From Pseudomonas palleroniana (GTDB lineage Bacteria; Pseudomonadota; Gammaproteobacteria; Pseudomonadales; Pseudomonadaceae): a stretch of 64,000 bases of DNA. Made by a program: the position numbers and the translations under genes. The DNA lies in NCBI RefSeq assembly GCF_003031675.1, contig NZ_PYWX01000048.1:1-64000 (forward strand). Reading direction: 5' to 3'. Positions 45,375-57,100 of this stretch are shown piece by piece (the stretch's first letter is position 1; every line of letters starts with the position of its first letter). The notes beneath the pieces are model-generated. The model was given only the letters and a program-made list of their open reading frames with translations, was not told the DNA's origin and did no database searches.

Positions 45375-45380
45375 AACGGC

Positions 45381-45436
45381 AAAGCCTCCATTGGTCCGGC
45401 ACAGGCGGTATCCTGTGCGGCTAATGGAGGCTTTTT
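45381..45436 (+). terminator. Terminator of spoVR whose stem contains the cca ribosome-binding site
   Basis: AAAGCCTCCATT (45381-45392) pairs with AATGGAGGCTTT (45423-45434), with an inner stem GCACAGG/CCTGTGC and a following T-run. The GGAGG at 45427-45431, correctly spaced for the cca ATG at 45438, is buried in the 3' arm. Long read-through transcripts would therefore mask cca translation. Confidence 0.85.
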
Positions 45437-45437
45437 C

Positions 45438-46667
45438 ATGAAAATCTACAAAGTCGGCGGTGCGGTACGTGACCGCTTGCTGGGCATACCGGTCACCGAC
45501 ATCGACCGCGTTGTGGTGGGCGCAACCGCCGAAGAAATGCTCGCCAAGGGTTATAAGCCTGTGGGCGCTGACTTTCCGGTGTTCCTGGACCCGAAAAACG
45601 GTGACGAATATGCCCTCGCCCGCACCGAGCGCAAAAGCGGCCGGGGCTACGGCGGCTTTGTGTTTCACGCCAGCCCCGAGGTCACGCTGGAAGAAGACCT
45701 GATTCGGCGCGACCTGACCATCAATGCCATGGCAGAGGACGATGAAGGCAACCTGACCGACCCCTACGGCGGCCAAAGCGATCTTGCTGCGCGCATCTTG
45801 CGTCACGTTTCCCCAGCTTTTGCTGAAGATCCCCTCCGTGTGCTGCGTGTTGCACGCTTTGCCGCGCGTTACGCTCATTTGGGTTTTACCGTGGCGCCGC
45901 ACACACTGGAACTGATGCGTCAGCTCAGCGAGTCCGGCGAACTGCAAGCGCTGACCCCGGAGCGTAGCTGGAAGGAAATATCCAGGGCGCTGATGGAGGA
46001 TCAGCCAGAGGTGTTTATCCAGGTACTGCGCGACTGTGATGCGCTGAAAACCTTGATGCCGGAAGTGAACGCGTTGTTCGGCGTACCACAGCCTGAAGCC
46101 CATCACCCCGAAATTGACACCGGCGTACACACCTTGAGCGTGCTGGCACAGGCCGCCCGGCATCAACAACCCCTGACGGTGCGCTGGGCCTGCCTGCTGC
46201 ATGACCTGGGCAAGGGCCTGACGCCTGTGGATAAGTTGCCACAGCATATCGCTCACGAGCACAAGGGCCTGAAGTTGATCAAGGCGGTCAACGAACGTTT
46301 CAAAGTGCCGAGGGATTGCCAGGATTTGGCGCTGCTGGTTGGCCAGTACCACACTCACGGACATCGTGCACTTGAGCTGAAAGCCTCGACGTTATTGGAG
46401 TTGCTGCAAAGTTTCGATGTGTACCGTCGACCCCAGCGCTTCGAGGAGTTTGTGGTGGCATGTGAAATGGATGCGCGCGGCCGCAAGGGTTTCGAGCAGC
46501 GTAGTTATCCACAGGCCGACTACTTACGCGGCGCGGCAAAGGCAGCGCGCGAAGTGGCGGTAGCGCCCCTGCTGGAGAAAGGTTTCAAGGGCCCGGAGCT
46601 GGGCGAAGCCCTCAAGCGCGAACGGCTCAAGGCGTTGAAGCACTACAAAGAGCAATATTCAGTGTAG
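45438..46667 (+). CDS. cca: Multifunctional CCA-adding enzyme / tRNA nucleotidyltransferase
   Basis: Adds or repairs the 3' CCA of tRNAs without a template. The 409-residue protein begins with GGAVRDRLLGIPVTDIDRVVVG, carrying the catalytic Asp pair, then IRRDLTINAMA, and ends with an HD phosphohydrolase domain (CLLHDLGKGLTP) as in the E. coli enzyme. Its promoter must lie within or downstream of the spoVR end if the preceding hairpin terminates. Confidence 0.96.
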   Translation: MKIYKVGGAVRDRLLGIPVTDIDRVVVGATAEEMLAKGYKPVGADFPVFLDPKNGDEYALARTERKSGRGYGGFVFHASPEVTLEEDLIRRDLTINAMAEDDEGNLTDPYGGQSDLAARILRHVSPAFAEDPLRVLRVARFAARYAHLGFTVAPHTLELMRQLSESGELQALTPERSWKEISRALMEDQPEVFIQVLRDCDALKTLMPEVNALFGVPQPEAHHPEIDTGVHTLSVLAQAARHQQPLTVRWACLLHDLGKGLTPVDKLPQHIAHEHKGLKLIKAVNERFKVPRDCQDLALLVGQYHTHGHRALELKASTLLELLQSFDVYRRPQRFEEFVVACEMDARGRKGFEQRSYPQADYLRGAAKAAREVAVAPLLEKGFKGPELGEALKRERLKALKHYKEQYSV

Positions 46668-46672
46668 AAGCG

Positions 46673-46742
46673 AGCTTGCCCGTGAGGATCGTCACACCGA
46701 CTGCCTGGATTAACTCGCCTCTTGCGCGAGCAAGCTCGGCGC
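46673..46742. repeat. REP doublet between cca and folK
   Basis: AGCGAGCTTGC near 46674 and the inverted GCAAGCTCGGCGCT near 46730-46743 flank about 45 bases containing smaller inverted segments. This is a different REP class from the one at 17241. It fills the space between two convergent genes. Confidence 0.65.
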
Positions 46743-47261
46743 TTACAGAAGAACGTCCGAAGTGAGTTGCTGGCCCTGCCATTCAAACCCGACAGGCGCC
46801 AGTACCTGCTCGATCCGCGCATCACGCCACAGCTCAGCCAACGGCTTGCCCGCCTCCGGATGCACACGATCGGGGGCCATCAACGACAACGGCCACAATA
46901 CAAAGGCGTTTTTCAGTATTTCTGCCCGCGGCAGGATCAAACCATCGAAATTACCCACCAGCTCGCCATACAGCAGCACGTCAATATCTAACGGCAAGCC
47001 CTTGCGATCAGGCGCATAGCGGCCATTGTCGGCCTCGATGAATTTCAAACGACGGTCCAGCTCCATCAATGGCAGATCGGTGTAGCCCGACACCACCAGA
47101 TTGAAGAACGGCCCGCTCTTGATACCCACCGGCTGGCTTTCGAACACCGCCGAACAACGCATATCGACCAGCAAACCCGCCAGCGCGTCCAGGCCGGCGC
47201 ATAAGTGGGTTTCGCGCTCGATATTGCTGCCAAGACCAAGGTAAACCTGAGTTAGCGACAT
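46743..47261 (-). CDS. folK: 2-amino-4-hydroxy-6-hydroxymethyldihydropteridine pyrophosphokinase
   Basis: Folate synthesis enzyme that pyrophosphorylates the pterin alcohol. The 172-residue protein begins VYLGLGSNIERE and has RKGLPLDIDVLLYG and LILPRAEILKNAFVLWPL, covering the ATP and pterin sites. It overlaps folB by 10 bases. Confidence 0.95.
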   Translation of the reverse strand: MSLTQVYLGLGSNIERETHLCAGLDALAGLLVDMRCSAVFESQPVGIKSGPFFNLVVSGYTDLPLMELDRRLKFIEADNGRYAPDRKGLPLDIDVLLYGELVGNFDGLILPRAEILKNAFVLWPLSLMAPDRVHPEAGKPLAELWRDARIEQVLAPVGFEWQGQQLTSDVLL

Positions 47262-47605
47262 CCGCGCTCGATCTCCACACCCACGCCCTTGGCGGCCGGC
47301 ACGGCACCCGGCTTGGTCAGTTTGAGGTGCAGCCAGGGAATCTGGAACTCGCTCATCAGCACTTCGGCCAAGCGCTCGGCAAAGGTTTCCACCAGCTGGA
47401 ATTGAGCCTGCTCGGCAAATGCCTGGATACGTGCGGATACGCTGGCGTAATCCAGCGCCAGGGTCAGGTCGTCGCCGGCCGCAGCCGGGCGGTTATCCCA
47501 GGCGAAGCTCAGGTCCAGGCGCAGGCATTGCTTGATGCCGCGCTCCCAGTCGTAGGCCCCGATCACGGTGTCGACTTCCAGGCCTTCGATAAACACTCTG
47601 TCCAA
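47252..47605 (-). CDS. folB: Dihydroneopterin aldolase
   Basis: Folate synthesis enzyme cleaving dihydroneopterin. The 117-residue protein has DRVFIEGLEVDTVIGAYDWER and the C-terminal LTKPGAVPAAKGVGVEIER. The start is probably TTG at 47605, 8 bases after GGAG, which gives the usual family length; an ATG at 47629 would add 8 residues and overlap that site. It is divergent from plsY. Confidence 0.92.
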   Translation of the reverse strand: MDRVFIEGLEVDTVIGAYDWERGIKQCLRLDLSFAWDNRPAAAGDDLTLALDYASVSARIQAFAEQAQFQLVETFAERLAEVLMSEFQIPWLHLKLTKPGAVPAAKGVGVEIERGCR

Positions 47606-47679
47606 GCACTCTTCTCCGCAGCACGACAAGGGCGCGATGCCCCGTTAGAATCAGGGCGTCCTCGCCCGGAATAGTTAGC

Positions 47680-48249
47680 ATGTTTTGGTCACTGGCGATT
47701 CTCGCCTACCTGCTCGGCTCGCTGTCCTTTGCCATTTTGCTCAGCCGCCTGACGGGAAATCCCGACCCGCGAATGAGTGGCTCAGGCAATGCCGGTGCCA
47801 CCAATATGTTGCGCCTGGCCGGCAAGAAACTCGCCGTGCTGACGTTGCTCGGCGATCTCTGCAAGGGCCTGTTGCCCGTGCTGATCGCCAGCCTTGTCGG
47901 TCTTTCCCTGCAACAGCAAGCCTGGGTAGGCGTGTGTGCCGTGCTGGGCCATCTGTTTCCACTGTACTTTCGTTTTCGCGGCGGTAAAGGTGTTGCCACG
48001 GCAGCCGGCATGCTGCTGGGGATCTACCCGCCGGCTGCGTTGCTGGCCGTACTGGCCTGGCTACTGACCTTCTACCTGACCCGCACCAGCTCGCTGGCCG
48101 CGCTGATCGCCACACCGCTCACCCTGCCCCTGCTCGCATGGCAGGAGCCTGCGGCGCTGTTGCCGATGAGCGTGTTGACGCTGCTGATTGTCTGGCGTCA
48201 CCGCGGCAATTTACGCGACCTGTTTGCCGGGCGCGAACGGCATTTTTAA
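47680..48249 (+). CDS. plsY: Glycerol-3-phosphate acyltransferase PlsY
   Basis: Integral membrane enzyme that acylates glycerol-3-phosphate from acyl-phosphate. The 189-residue protein has about five helices and the three conserved loops: SGNAGATNMLRLAGK, FRGGKGVATAAG and the third near the C-terminal WRHRGNLRDLFAGRE. Confidence 0.95.
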   Translation: MFWSLAILAYLLGSLSFAILLSRLTGNPDPRMSGSGNAGATNMLRLAGKKLAVLTLLGDLCKGLLPVLIASLVGLSLQQQAWVGVCAVLGHLFPLYFRFRGGKGVATAAGMLLGIYPPAALLAVLAWLLTFYLTRTSSLAALIATPLTLPLLAWQEPAALLPMSVLTLLIVWRHRGNLRDLFAGRERHF

Positions 48250-48282
48250 ATGCTGTCGATGAACCCGGCTCGCACCGCCCCC

Positions 48283-49308
48283 TTACAACGGTGAAAGCTG
48301 CTCCATCGGCCAACGCGCCTGCACGCTGATGGCCAGGCTCTCATGCTGCCCGGCCTGCAGACGCTGGCAACCGGCATAGGCGATCATCGCGCCGTTGTCG
48401 GTGCAGAACTCTGGCCGCGCATAGAACACGTCGCCCTGCATGTCGCCGAGCATTTTTTCCAGCGAGATACGCAATGCCTTGTTGGCGCTGACGCCGCCTG
48501 CAATCACCAGGCGCTTCATCCCTGCCTGTTTCAGGGCGCGCTTGCACTTGATGGTCAAAGTCTCCACCACGGCCTGCTGGAACGCCAGCGCAATGTCGCA
48601 ACGGGCTTGTTCACTGTCGTCCCCGGCGCTGACGCTTTGCTGCCAGGTATTGAGCGCAGAGGTTTTCAAGCCGCTGAAGCTGAACATCAAGCCAGGGCGA
48701 TCGCACATCGGGCGCGGAAACGTATGACGACCCGGTACGCCCTTTTCGGCCAGACGCGCAATTTCAGGGCCACCGGGATAGTTGAGGCCCATCATCTTCG
48801 CGGTCTTGTCGAAAGCCTCACCAGCAGCATCATCCAGCGATTCGCCCAAAAGCGTGTATTGGCCGATGCCATCGACCTGAACCAGCTGCGTATGGCCGCC
48901 GGAAACCAACAAAGCGACGAACGGAAACTCTGGCGGTGTTTTTTCCAGCATGGGGGCCAATAAATGGCCCTCCATGTGGTGCACACCGAGGGCTGGAATG
49001 CCCCAGGCAAAGGCCAGCGCCTGAGCGCAAGAAGCCCCAACCAGCAAGGCTCCAACCAATCCGGGGCCTGCGGTGTAAGCAATTGCGTCGATCTCGGTCG
49101 GCACACAGCCGGCCTCATCCAACACCTGGCGAATCAACGGCAGCATGCGTTTGACGTGATCGCGGCTGGCCAGCTCCGGCACCACGCCGCCATAGGCACG
49201 ATGCAGGTCGATCTGACTGAACAGTGCATCGGCCAAAAGCCCGCGTTCACTGTCGTAAAGTGCGACGCCGGTTTCGTCGCAGGAGGTTTCAAGTCCCAGT
49301 ACTAGCAT
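48283..49308 (-). CDS. tsaD: tRNA N6-threonylcarbamoyladenosine transferase TsaD
   Basis: Catalytic subunit for the t6A37 modification of ANN-decoding tRNAs. The 341-residue protein begins VLGLETSCDETGVALYD and has the metal histidines in HHMEGHLLAPM. It is transcribed divergently from rpsU, the usual gammaproteobacterial arrangement. Confidence 0.96.
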   Translation of the reverse strand: MLVLGLETSCDETGVALYDSERGLLADALFSQIDLHRAYGGVVPELASRDHVKRMLPLIRQVLDEAGCVPTEIDAIAYTAGPGLVGALLVGASCAQALAFAWGIPALGVHHMEGHLLAPMLEKTPPEFPFVALLVSGGHTQLVQVDGIGQYTLLGESLDDAAGEAFDKTAKMMGLNYPGGPEIARLAEKGVPGRHTFPRPMCDRPGLMFSFSGLKTSALNTWQQSVSAGDDSEQARCDIALAFQQAVVETLTIKCKRALKQAGMKRLVIAGGVSANKALRISLEKMLGDMQGDVFYARPEFCTDNGAMIAYAGCQRLQAGQHESLAISVQARWPMEQLSPL

Positions 49309-49395
49309 GGGTTTGCGCCTTGTAGAGGCTGAATTCGAAGGCGCGCATAATAGTCGCCACTCCCCCTCCCGACTAGCGGTTTTCGATCAGAGGCT

Positions 49396-49424
49396 TTGCA
49401 TTCCGGGCAATGAGGGGTTAACAT
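49396..49424 (+). promoter_or_regulatory. Promoter of the rpsU-dnaG-rpoD operon
   Basis: TTGCAT (49396-49401), 17 bases, TAACAT (49419-49424), about 87 bases before rpsU. The boxes and spacing are good for sigma-70. Confidence 0.65.
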
Positions 49425-49510
49425 CCGCAACCCTTAAAAACCGACGACCTCAGCCGCGAATGTTTTGCGACGAGAACGTTGATCCCGGTAATGAAAGAAG
49501 GTAGCTCTGG

Positions 49511-49726
49511 ATGCCAGCCGTCAAAGTTAAAGAGAACGAACCCTTCGACGTAGCTCTGCGTCGTTTCAAGCGCTCCTGCGAAAAAGCCGGTGTACTGGCT
49601 GAAGTTCGTAGCCGCGAATTTTACGAGAAGCCAACTTCTGAGCGTAAGCGTAAAGCAGCAGCCGCTGTTAAGCGTCACGCCAAGAAAGTTCAGCGCGAAC
49701 AGCGCCGCGCCGTTCGTCTGTACTAA
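49511..49726 (+). CDS. rpsU: 30S ribosomal protein S21
   Basis: Small basic ribosomal protein of 71 residues with the family start [21 protein letters not shown]. It begins the macromolecular synthesis operon rpsU-dnaG-rpoD, which links translation, replication priming and transcription initiation. Confidence 0.98.
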
Positions 49727-49757
49727 TACACAGACGATCGTAGCAAGCTTCTGCCAA

Positions 49758-49778
49758 AGCCCGGCCTTCAGCCGGGCT
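49758..49778 (+). other. Stem-loop after rpsU
   Basis: AGCCCGGC and GCCGGGCT flank a 5-base loop, 31 bases after the rpsU stop, without a T-run. In E. coli a partial terminator in this gap lowers dnaG relative to rpsU; a similar role is inferred. Confidence 0.65.
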
Positions 49779-49813
49779 GCTGGCATTTGCGGATATCGCT
49801 TGATGCTTCACTG

Positions 49814-49841
49814 TTGACGCCGCACACGCGACCGATACACA
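49814..49841 (+). promoter_or_regulatory. Candidate internal promoter upstream of dnaG
   Basis: TTGACG, 16 bases, TACACA in the 436-base rpsU-dnaG gap. The rest of the gap (49842-50162) has short inverted repeats but no recognised gene or strong terminator. Confidence 0.4.
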
Positions 49842-50162
49842 GCTTCACACGTCAGGACTGGCTCTTTTGCCAGCGGTGCACGTCTCTTCTGACGAGCCTA
49901 ACAAGGCTACTGACGAGCACACTTATTTTTCAACAGACGATCAATCGTATCGGCTGCGCCCCTTTTCCAAGGCCCGTCATTGGCCAAGACCGGAAACCCG
50001 GGCAACATTTCCAAGCCGAAGACTGATAGAAATTAACGTCAGTGAATGCTCGGCAGATACACTCCCTGACAGCCCAAGCAGACAATTGTTGATCAAGCCG
50101 TGAATCCCTGTGCTTGAGCGCTTGATGGACCCTCATTTACACGCAGTGATGACGAGAACGCC

Positions 50163-52136
50163 ATGGCCGGGCTAATTCCCCAGAGCTTTATTGACGACCT
50201 TCTGAACCGCACCGACATCGTCGATGTTGTCAGCTCGCGCCTGCAAATGAAGAAGGCGGGTAAAAACTACACCGCCTGCTGCCCGTTCCACAAAGAAAAG
50301 ACTCCGTCGTTCAGCGTCAGCCCCGACAAACAGTTCTACTACTGTTTCGGCTGCGGCGCAGGCGGCAACGCCCTCGGCTTCATCATGGACCACGACAACC
50401 TGGACTTCCCCCAGGCCGTCGAGGAACTGGCGAAAGCCGCCGGCATGGAAATCCCCCGTGAAGAAAGTGGCCGCGCGCGCAAACCCCGACAGCCTACAGA
50501 CTCACCGCTCTACCCGCTGCTGACCGCCGCTGCCGACTTCTATCGCCAGGCACTTAAAAGCCACCCGCAGCGCAAGGCCGCCGTCGATTACCTCAAGGGG
50601 CGCGGCCTCACCGGCGAGATCGCCCGCGATTTCGGCCTGGGCTTTGCCCCCCCCGGCTGGGACAATCTGTACAAGCACCTGAGCAGCGATACGCTGCAGC
50701 AAAAGGCCATGATTGATGCTGGCCTGCTGGTGGAAAACGCCGAGACCGGCAAGCGTTACGACCGTTTCCGCGACCGCGTGATGTTTCCGATCCGCGACAG
50801 CCGCGGCCGGATCATCGCCTTTGGTGGCCGGGTACTGGGGGACGACAAACCCAAGTACCTGAACTCGCCGGAAACGCCGGTATTCCACAAAGGCCAGGAG
50901 CTGTACGGCCTGTTCGAAGCGCGCAAGCACAACCGCAACCTTGATGAAATCATCGTGGTTGAAGGCTACATGGACGTCATCGCCCTGGCCCAGCAAGGCC
51001 TGCGCAATGCCGTGGCGACACTGGGCACCGCCACCAGCGAAGAACACATGAAACGCCTGTTTCGCGTCGTGCCCAGCGTGCTGTTCTGCTTCGACGGCGA
51101 CCAAGCCGGGCGCAATGCCGCCTGGCGCGCACTCGAAGCCACGCTGTCGAGCTTGCAGGATGGGCGTAGGGCGCGCTTTCTGTTCCTGCCCGAAGGCGAA
51201 GACCCGGACACACTGGTTCGCTCCGAAGGCACCGACGCGTTTCGCGCACGCATCAATCAGCACGCCCAGCCACTGGCGGATTATTTCTTCCAGCAACTGA
51301 CCGAAGAAGCCGACCCGCGCTCCCTCGAAGGCAAGGCGCACATGGCCACCCTCGCGGCACCGCTGATCGACAAAGTCCCAGGCGCCAACCTGAAATCACT
51401 GATGCGCATGCGCCTGCTGGAAATCACCGGATTGAGCGGGGATGCCGTCAGTCAGCTGGTGCACAGCGCGCCACCGGACGCACCGCCGGCCTATGACCCA
51501 GGCATGGATTACGACGCCATGCCGGATTATTCCGATTTCCACCAACCCCAGGAGGCCTACACGCCCCAGCAGGAGTGGACACCGAAGAAACCCGGCGCCG
51601 GCGGCAAGAAATGGGACAACAAGAAACCCTGGAGCAAGAACGGCAAGCGCGGCGACCGCGATGAAGCCTATGCGCCACGTACTCCGGTAGCGGTTGAGGC
51701 GCCCATGCTTATCGCGTTGCGCACGCTTATTCATCACCCGCAACTGGCGGGAAAGGTTGAAAGCGCCGACCACTTCGCCAATGAAAGCAACAGCTATGCT
51801 CAGGTACTGATCGCCTTGATCGAGGCGGTGCAGAAAAATCCCAAGCTAAACTCAATTCAATTGATGGCTCGTTGGCATGGCACCGAACAGGGGCGCCTCT
51901 TGAGAGCACTCGCGGAAAAGGAGTGGCTAATTGACGGCGATAACCTTGAACAACAATTTTTAGACACCATTACTAGGTTATCTGCGGGTCAGCACACGCA
52001 GACCCTCGATGACCTCATCAAAAGAGCAAGGCAGCCGGGATTGTCGGCTGAAGAGCAAATTCAGATAGCAAAACAGATGCGCGACCTCTTAAAACAGAAC
52101 GTTTGCGCATCAAACCCGACCTCAGCTGGCGTGTGA
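50163..52136 (+). CDS. dnaG: DNA primase
   Basis: Makes RNA primers at the replication fork. The 657-residue protein has an N-terminal CHC2 zinc ribbon (C40, H43, C61, C64), a TOPRIM catalytic core (about 260-340, with IVVEGYMDVIAL and FCFDGDQAGRNAAWRA) and a C-terminal DnaB-interacting domain. A low-complexity linker rich in K, G and W lies at about 465-500. It is followed by rpoD after 67 bases. Confidence 0.97.
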   Translation: MAGLIPQSFIDDLLNRTDIVDVVSSRLQMKKAGKNYTACCPFHKEKTPSFSVSPDKQFYYCFGCGAGGNALGFIMDHDNLDFPQAVEELAKAAGMEIPREESGRARKPRQPTDSPLYPLLTAAADFYRQALKSHPQRKAAVDYLKGRGLTGEIARDFGLGFAPPGWDNLYKHLSSDTLQQKAMIDAGLLVENAETGKRYDRFRDRVMFPIRDSRGRIIAFGGRVLGDDKPKYLNSPETPVFHKGQELYGLFEARKHNRNLDEIIVVEGYMDVIALAQQGLRNAVATLGTATSEEHMKRLFRVVPSVLFCFDGDQAGRNAAWRALEATLSSLQDGRRARFLFLPEGEDPDTLVRSEGTDAFRARINQHAQPLADYFFQQLTEEADPRSLEGKAHMATLAAPLIDKVPGANLKSLMRMRLLEITGLSGDAVSQLVHSAPPDAPPAYDPGMDYDAMPDYSDFHQPQEAYTPQQEWTPKKPGAGGKKWDNKKPWSKNGKRGDRDEAYAPRTPVAVEAPMLIALRTLIHHPQLAGKVESADHFANESNSYAQVLIALIEAVQKNPKLNSIQLMARWHGTEQGRLLRALAEKEWLIDGDNLEQQFLDTITRLSAGQHTQTLDDLIKRARQPGLSAEEQIQIAKQMRDLLKQNVCASNPTSAGV

Positions 52137-52150
52137 GGTCATAGCTCGGG

Positions 52151-52156
52151 TATAAT
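52151..52156 (+). promoter_or_regulatory. TATAAT -10 box just upstream of rpoD
   Basis: A perfect TATAAT lies 48 bases before the rpoD start without a convincing -35 box (GGCGTG at 17 bases). It may be a secondary rpoD promoter. Confidence 0.35.
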
Positions 52157-52203
52157 CCTCGGCTTGTTTTTTGCCCGCCAAGACCTTCAGTGGATAGGGT
52201 GTT

Positions 52204-54051
<1,848 letters not shown>

Positions 54052-54057
54052 TACCAG

Positions 54058-54084
54058 AACCCCCGGCCCAGGCCGGGGGTTTTG
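54058..54084 (+). terminator. Rho-independent terminator of rpoD
   Basis: AACCCCCGGCC, a CA loop and GGCCGGGGGTTTT form a perfect GC-rich stem with T-run, 7 bases after the rpoD stop. Confidence 0.95.
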
Positions 54085-54172
54085 CTTTCTACAGATAAAA
54101 CACTCTGTCTCCTCCCTCCCCCGCAATGCCCGTCTACACTCGAAACATTCCCCGTGCCATAACGAGACCGTT

Positions 54173-57100
54173 ATGCCCAGACTGCCGACTGTGTTACTGC
54201 TGTCGCTGCTGACCTGGACCGCAACGGCTGGCGCGTTGACTCTTTCTGATGATGAGCGTAGCTGGCTGGCGGACCATCAGGAGCTGCGCCTTGGGGTGGA
54301 TGCCTCTTGGCCCCCCTTCGAATATCGCGACGAAAACGGTCGCTACCAGGGACTGGCTGCCGACTATGTGCGCCTGATCCAGGACCGCCTGGGCGTGCGG
54401 ATCAATCTGATTGAGCCTGCAAACTGGACCGCCGTGCTTGAACAGGCCAAACACAACCAGCTCGACCTGCTGCCCGGCATCATGTCCACTCCGGAGCGGC
54501 AAAGCTACATGGCCTTTACGCGCCCCTATCTGGATTTCCCCATCGTCATCCTCGCCCATGTAGGGGGTGCCAAACCACGCGACCTCAAGGGTCTGTACGG
54601 GCTGAAGATTGCCGTGGTGGAAAACTATGCGCCCCACGAACTGCTGCGTACCCACCACCCCGACCTCAACCTGGTGGCGATGCCCAACGTCAGCTCGACA
54701 CTGCAGGCCCTGGCCACCGACGAAGTGGATGCCGTGGTCGGCGATCTGGCTTCCAGCGTCTGGAGCCTGCGCCAGCTCAAGCTTGATGGCTTGTACGTCA
54801 GCGGCGAAACGCCCTACCGCTATCAACTGGCGATGGGCGTACCACGGGATGAAAAAATACTGGTGGGCATACTCGACAAGGTGCTCGCCGACTTGAGCCC
54901 CGATGAAACCGACGCGATCCAGCAACATTGGGTAGGCAGCGTCGCTGATCACCGGACTTTCTGGGTCGACTTGCTGACGTACGGCCTACCCGCCGTGCTG
55001 CTGCTGAGCACAGTCCTGGCCATCGTGATTCGGATTAATCGTCGGCTCAGTTCGGAAATTTCCCGGCGAGTCGCCCTTGAACAGGAACTGCGCAGCAGCG
55101 AATACCACTATCGCGGCCTGGTGGAGAGCCTGTCCGCCATTGCCTGGGAAGCCAGCATCACCGACTTCACCTACAGCTACGTATCGCCCCATGCCGAAGA
55201 CCTGCTGGGTTACCCCCGCGCCCACTGGCTGATCCCCGGCTTCTGGCGCAACATCATCCACCCCGCCGACCTGACACGCGCCGAAGCCTATTGCTACCGC
55301 GAAACCCGCGCCAACCGCGACCATAGCGTGGATTATCGCGTGATCACCGCCGACGGCCGCTGCCTGTGGGTGCGTGACATTGTCAGCCTGATCGAACACG
55401 GCCATGAGCCGGTACTGCGCGGCCTGATGATCGACATCAGCGATGCCAAGCGCACCGAAGAAGCGCTGCAGCTGTCTGAGCAGAAGTTTGCCTCTGTGTT
55501 CCAGCAATGCCCGGACATTCTGGTGATCGCGCGGATGTCCGATGGCTGCCTGCTGGAAGTCAACAAGGCGTTCGAGGACCAAATTGGCCTGACGGCCGAA
55601 GAGGTCGTGGGCAAAACCGCCACCGAACTGAATATCTGGGGCGTCCAAGGCGTCGGTCCCGACCTGCTGCAAAGGGCGCAGAACACCAGCATCCGCAACT
55701 TGGAGATGACCTTCCTGCGCAGCAATGGCCAGGCGTTTACCGGGCTGATCTCGGCCGAACCCTTCCAACTCGACACCACCGCAGCCTTGGTGGTGGTGGT
55801 GCGTGACATCAGCCAACTCAAAGAAACTCAACAACAACTGCAAACCTCTGAAGAGAAATTCGCCAAGGCATTCCATGCCTCTCCAGATGGCTTGCTGTTG
55901 AGCCGCCAGCGCGATGGTGTGTTGATTGAAGTGAACGAGGGCTTCAGCCGGTTGACCGGTTTCACCAGCGCGACGCTTGACCAGTCCTCCCTGGACCTGG
56001 GCATCTGGGTCGACCTCAACGAACGCAAGCACATGCTGGAGCTCATGCAGCGTGACGGGTTTGTGCGCGACTTTATCTGCCACATCCGCCGCGCCGACGG
56101 TTTGATTCGCCTATGTGAATTATCCAGCCGGCCCCTGCCCATCGGCGGTGAAGACTGCATGCTGACTATCGCCCGCGACATCACTGAGCGCCAGTTGATG
56201 CAGGAAAAACTGCAACAGGCCGCCACGGTGTTCGAAAGCACCGCCGAAGGGGTATTGATCACCGACACCCGACAGAACATCAGCGCCGTGAACCGTGCTT
56301 TCAGCGAAATCACCGGCTACAGCGAAGCCGAAGCCCTGGGCCAGACTCCGCGCCTGCTCGCCTCCGGCCTGCACGACAGCGCGTTCTACGCAGCGATGTG
56401 GCATCAGTTGACCGCGCATGGGCATTGGCAGGGCGAGATTTCCAACCGCCGTAAGAACGGCGAGCTGTACCCCAGTTGGCTGACCATCAGTGCCGTGCGC
56501 AACCGCGAGCAACTGATCACGCATTTCGTCGCGGTGTTTGCTGATATTTCCAGCCTCAAGCACGCCCAGGCCCGCCTCGACTACCAGGCGCACCATGACC
56601 CGCTGACCGGCCTGCCCAACCGCACACTGTTTGAAAACCGCCTGCAGGCGGCGCTCAACACCCAACAGGAAATCGGCAACCAGGGCGCGGTACTTTTCCT
56701 CGACCTGGACCGTTTCAAGCACATCAATGACAGCCTCGGTCACCCCATCGGCGACCTGCTGCTCAAGGACATCGCCGTACGCCTCAAGGAACAACTGCGC
56801 GATATCGACACCGTCGCCCGGCTAGGCGGTGACGAATTCATCATCCTGCTGCCCGGCCTGCAACAAGCCAGCGATGCCGAGCATCTGGCCAATAAGCTGC
56901 TGGCCTGCTTTACCCCACCGTTCCAGGCCGGTGAGCACGAGTTCTTTATTACCGCCAGCATCGGCACCAGCCTGTACCCCCAGGACGGCACTGATGTCGC
57001 CACCCTGGTCAAGAACGCCGACGCTGCGATGTACCGCTCCAAAGCCAAGGGGCGCAACCGGGTCGAAAGCTATACCCGCGACCTGACTGCCCAGGCCAAC

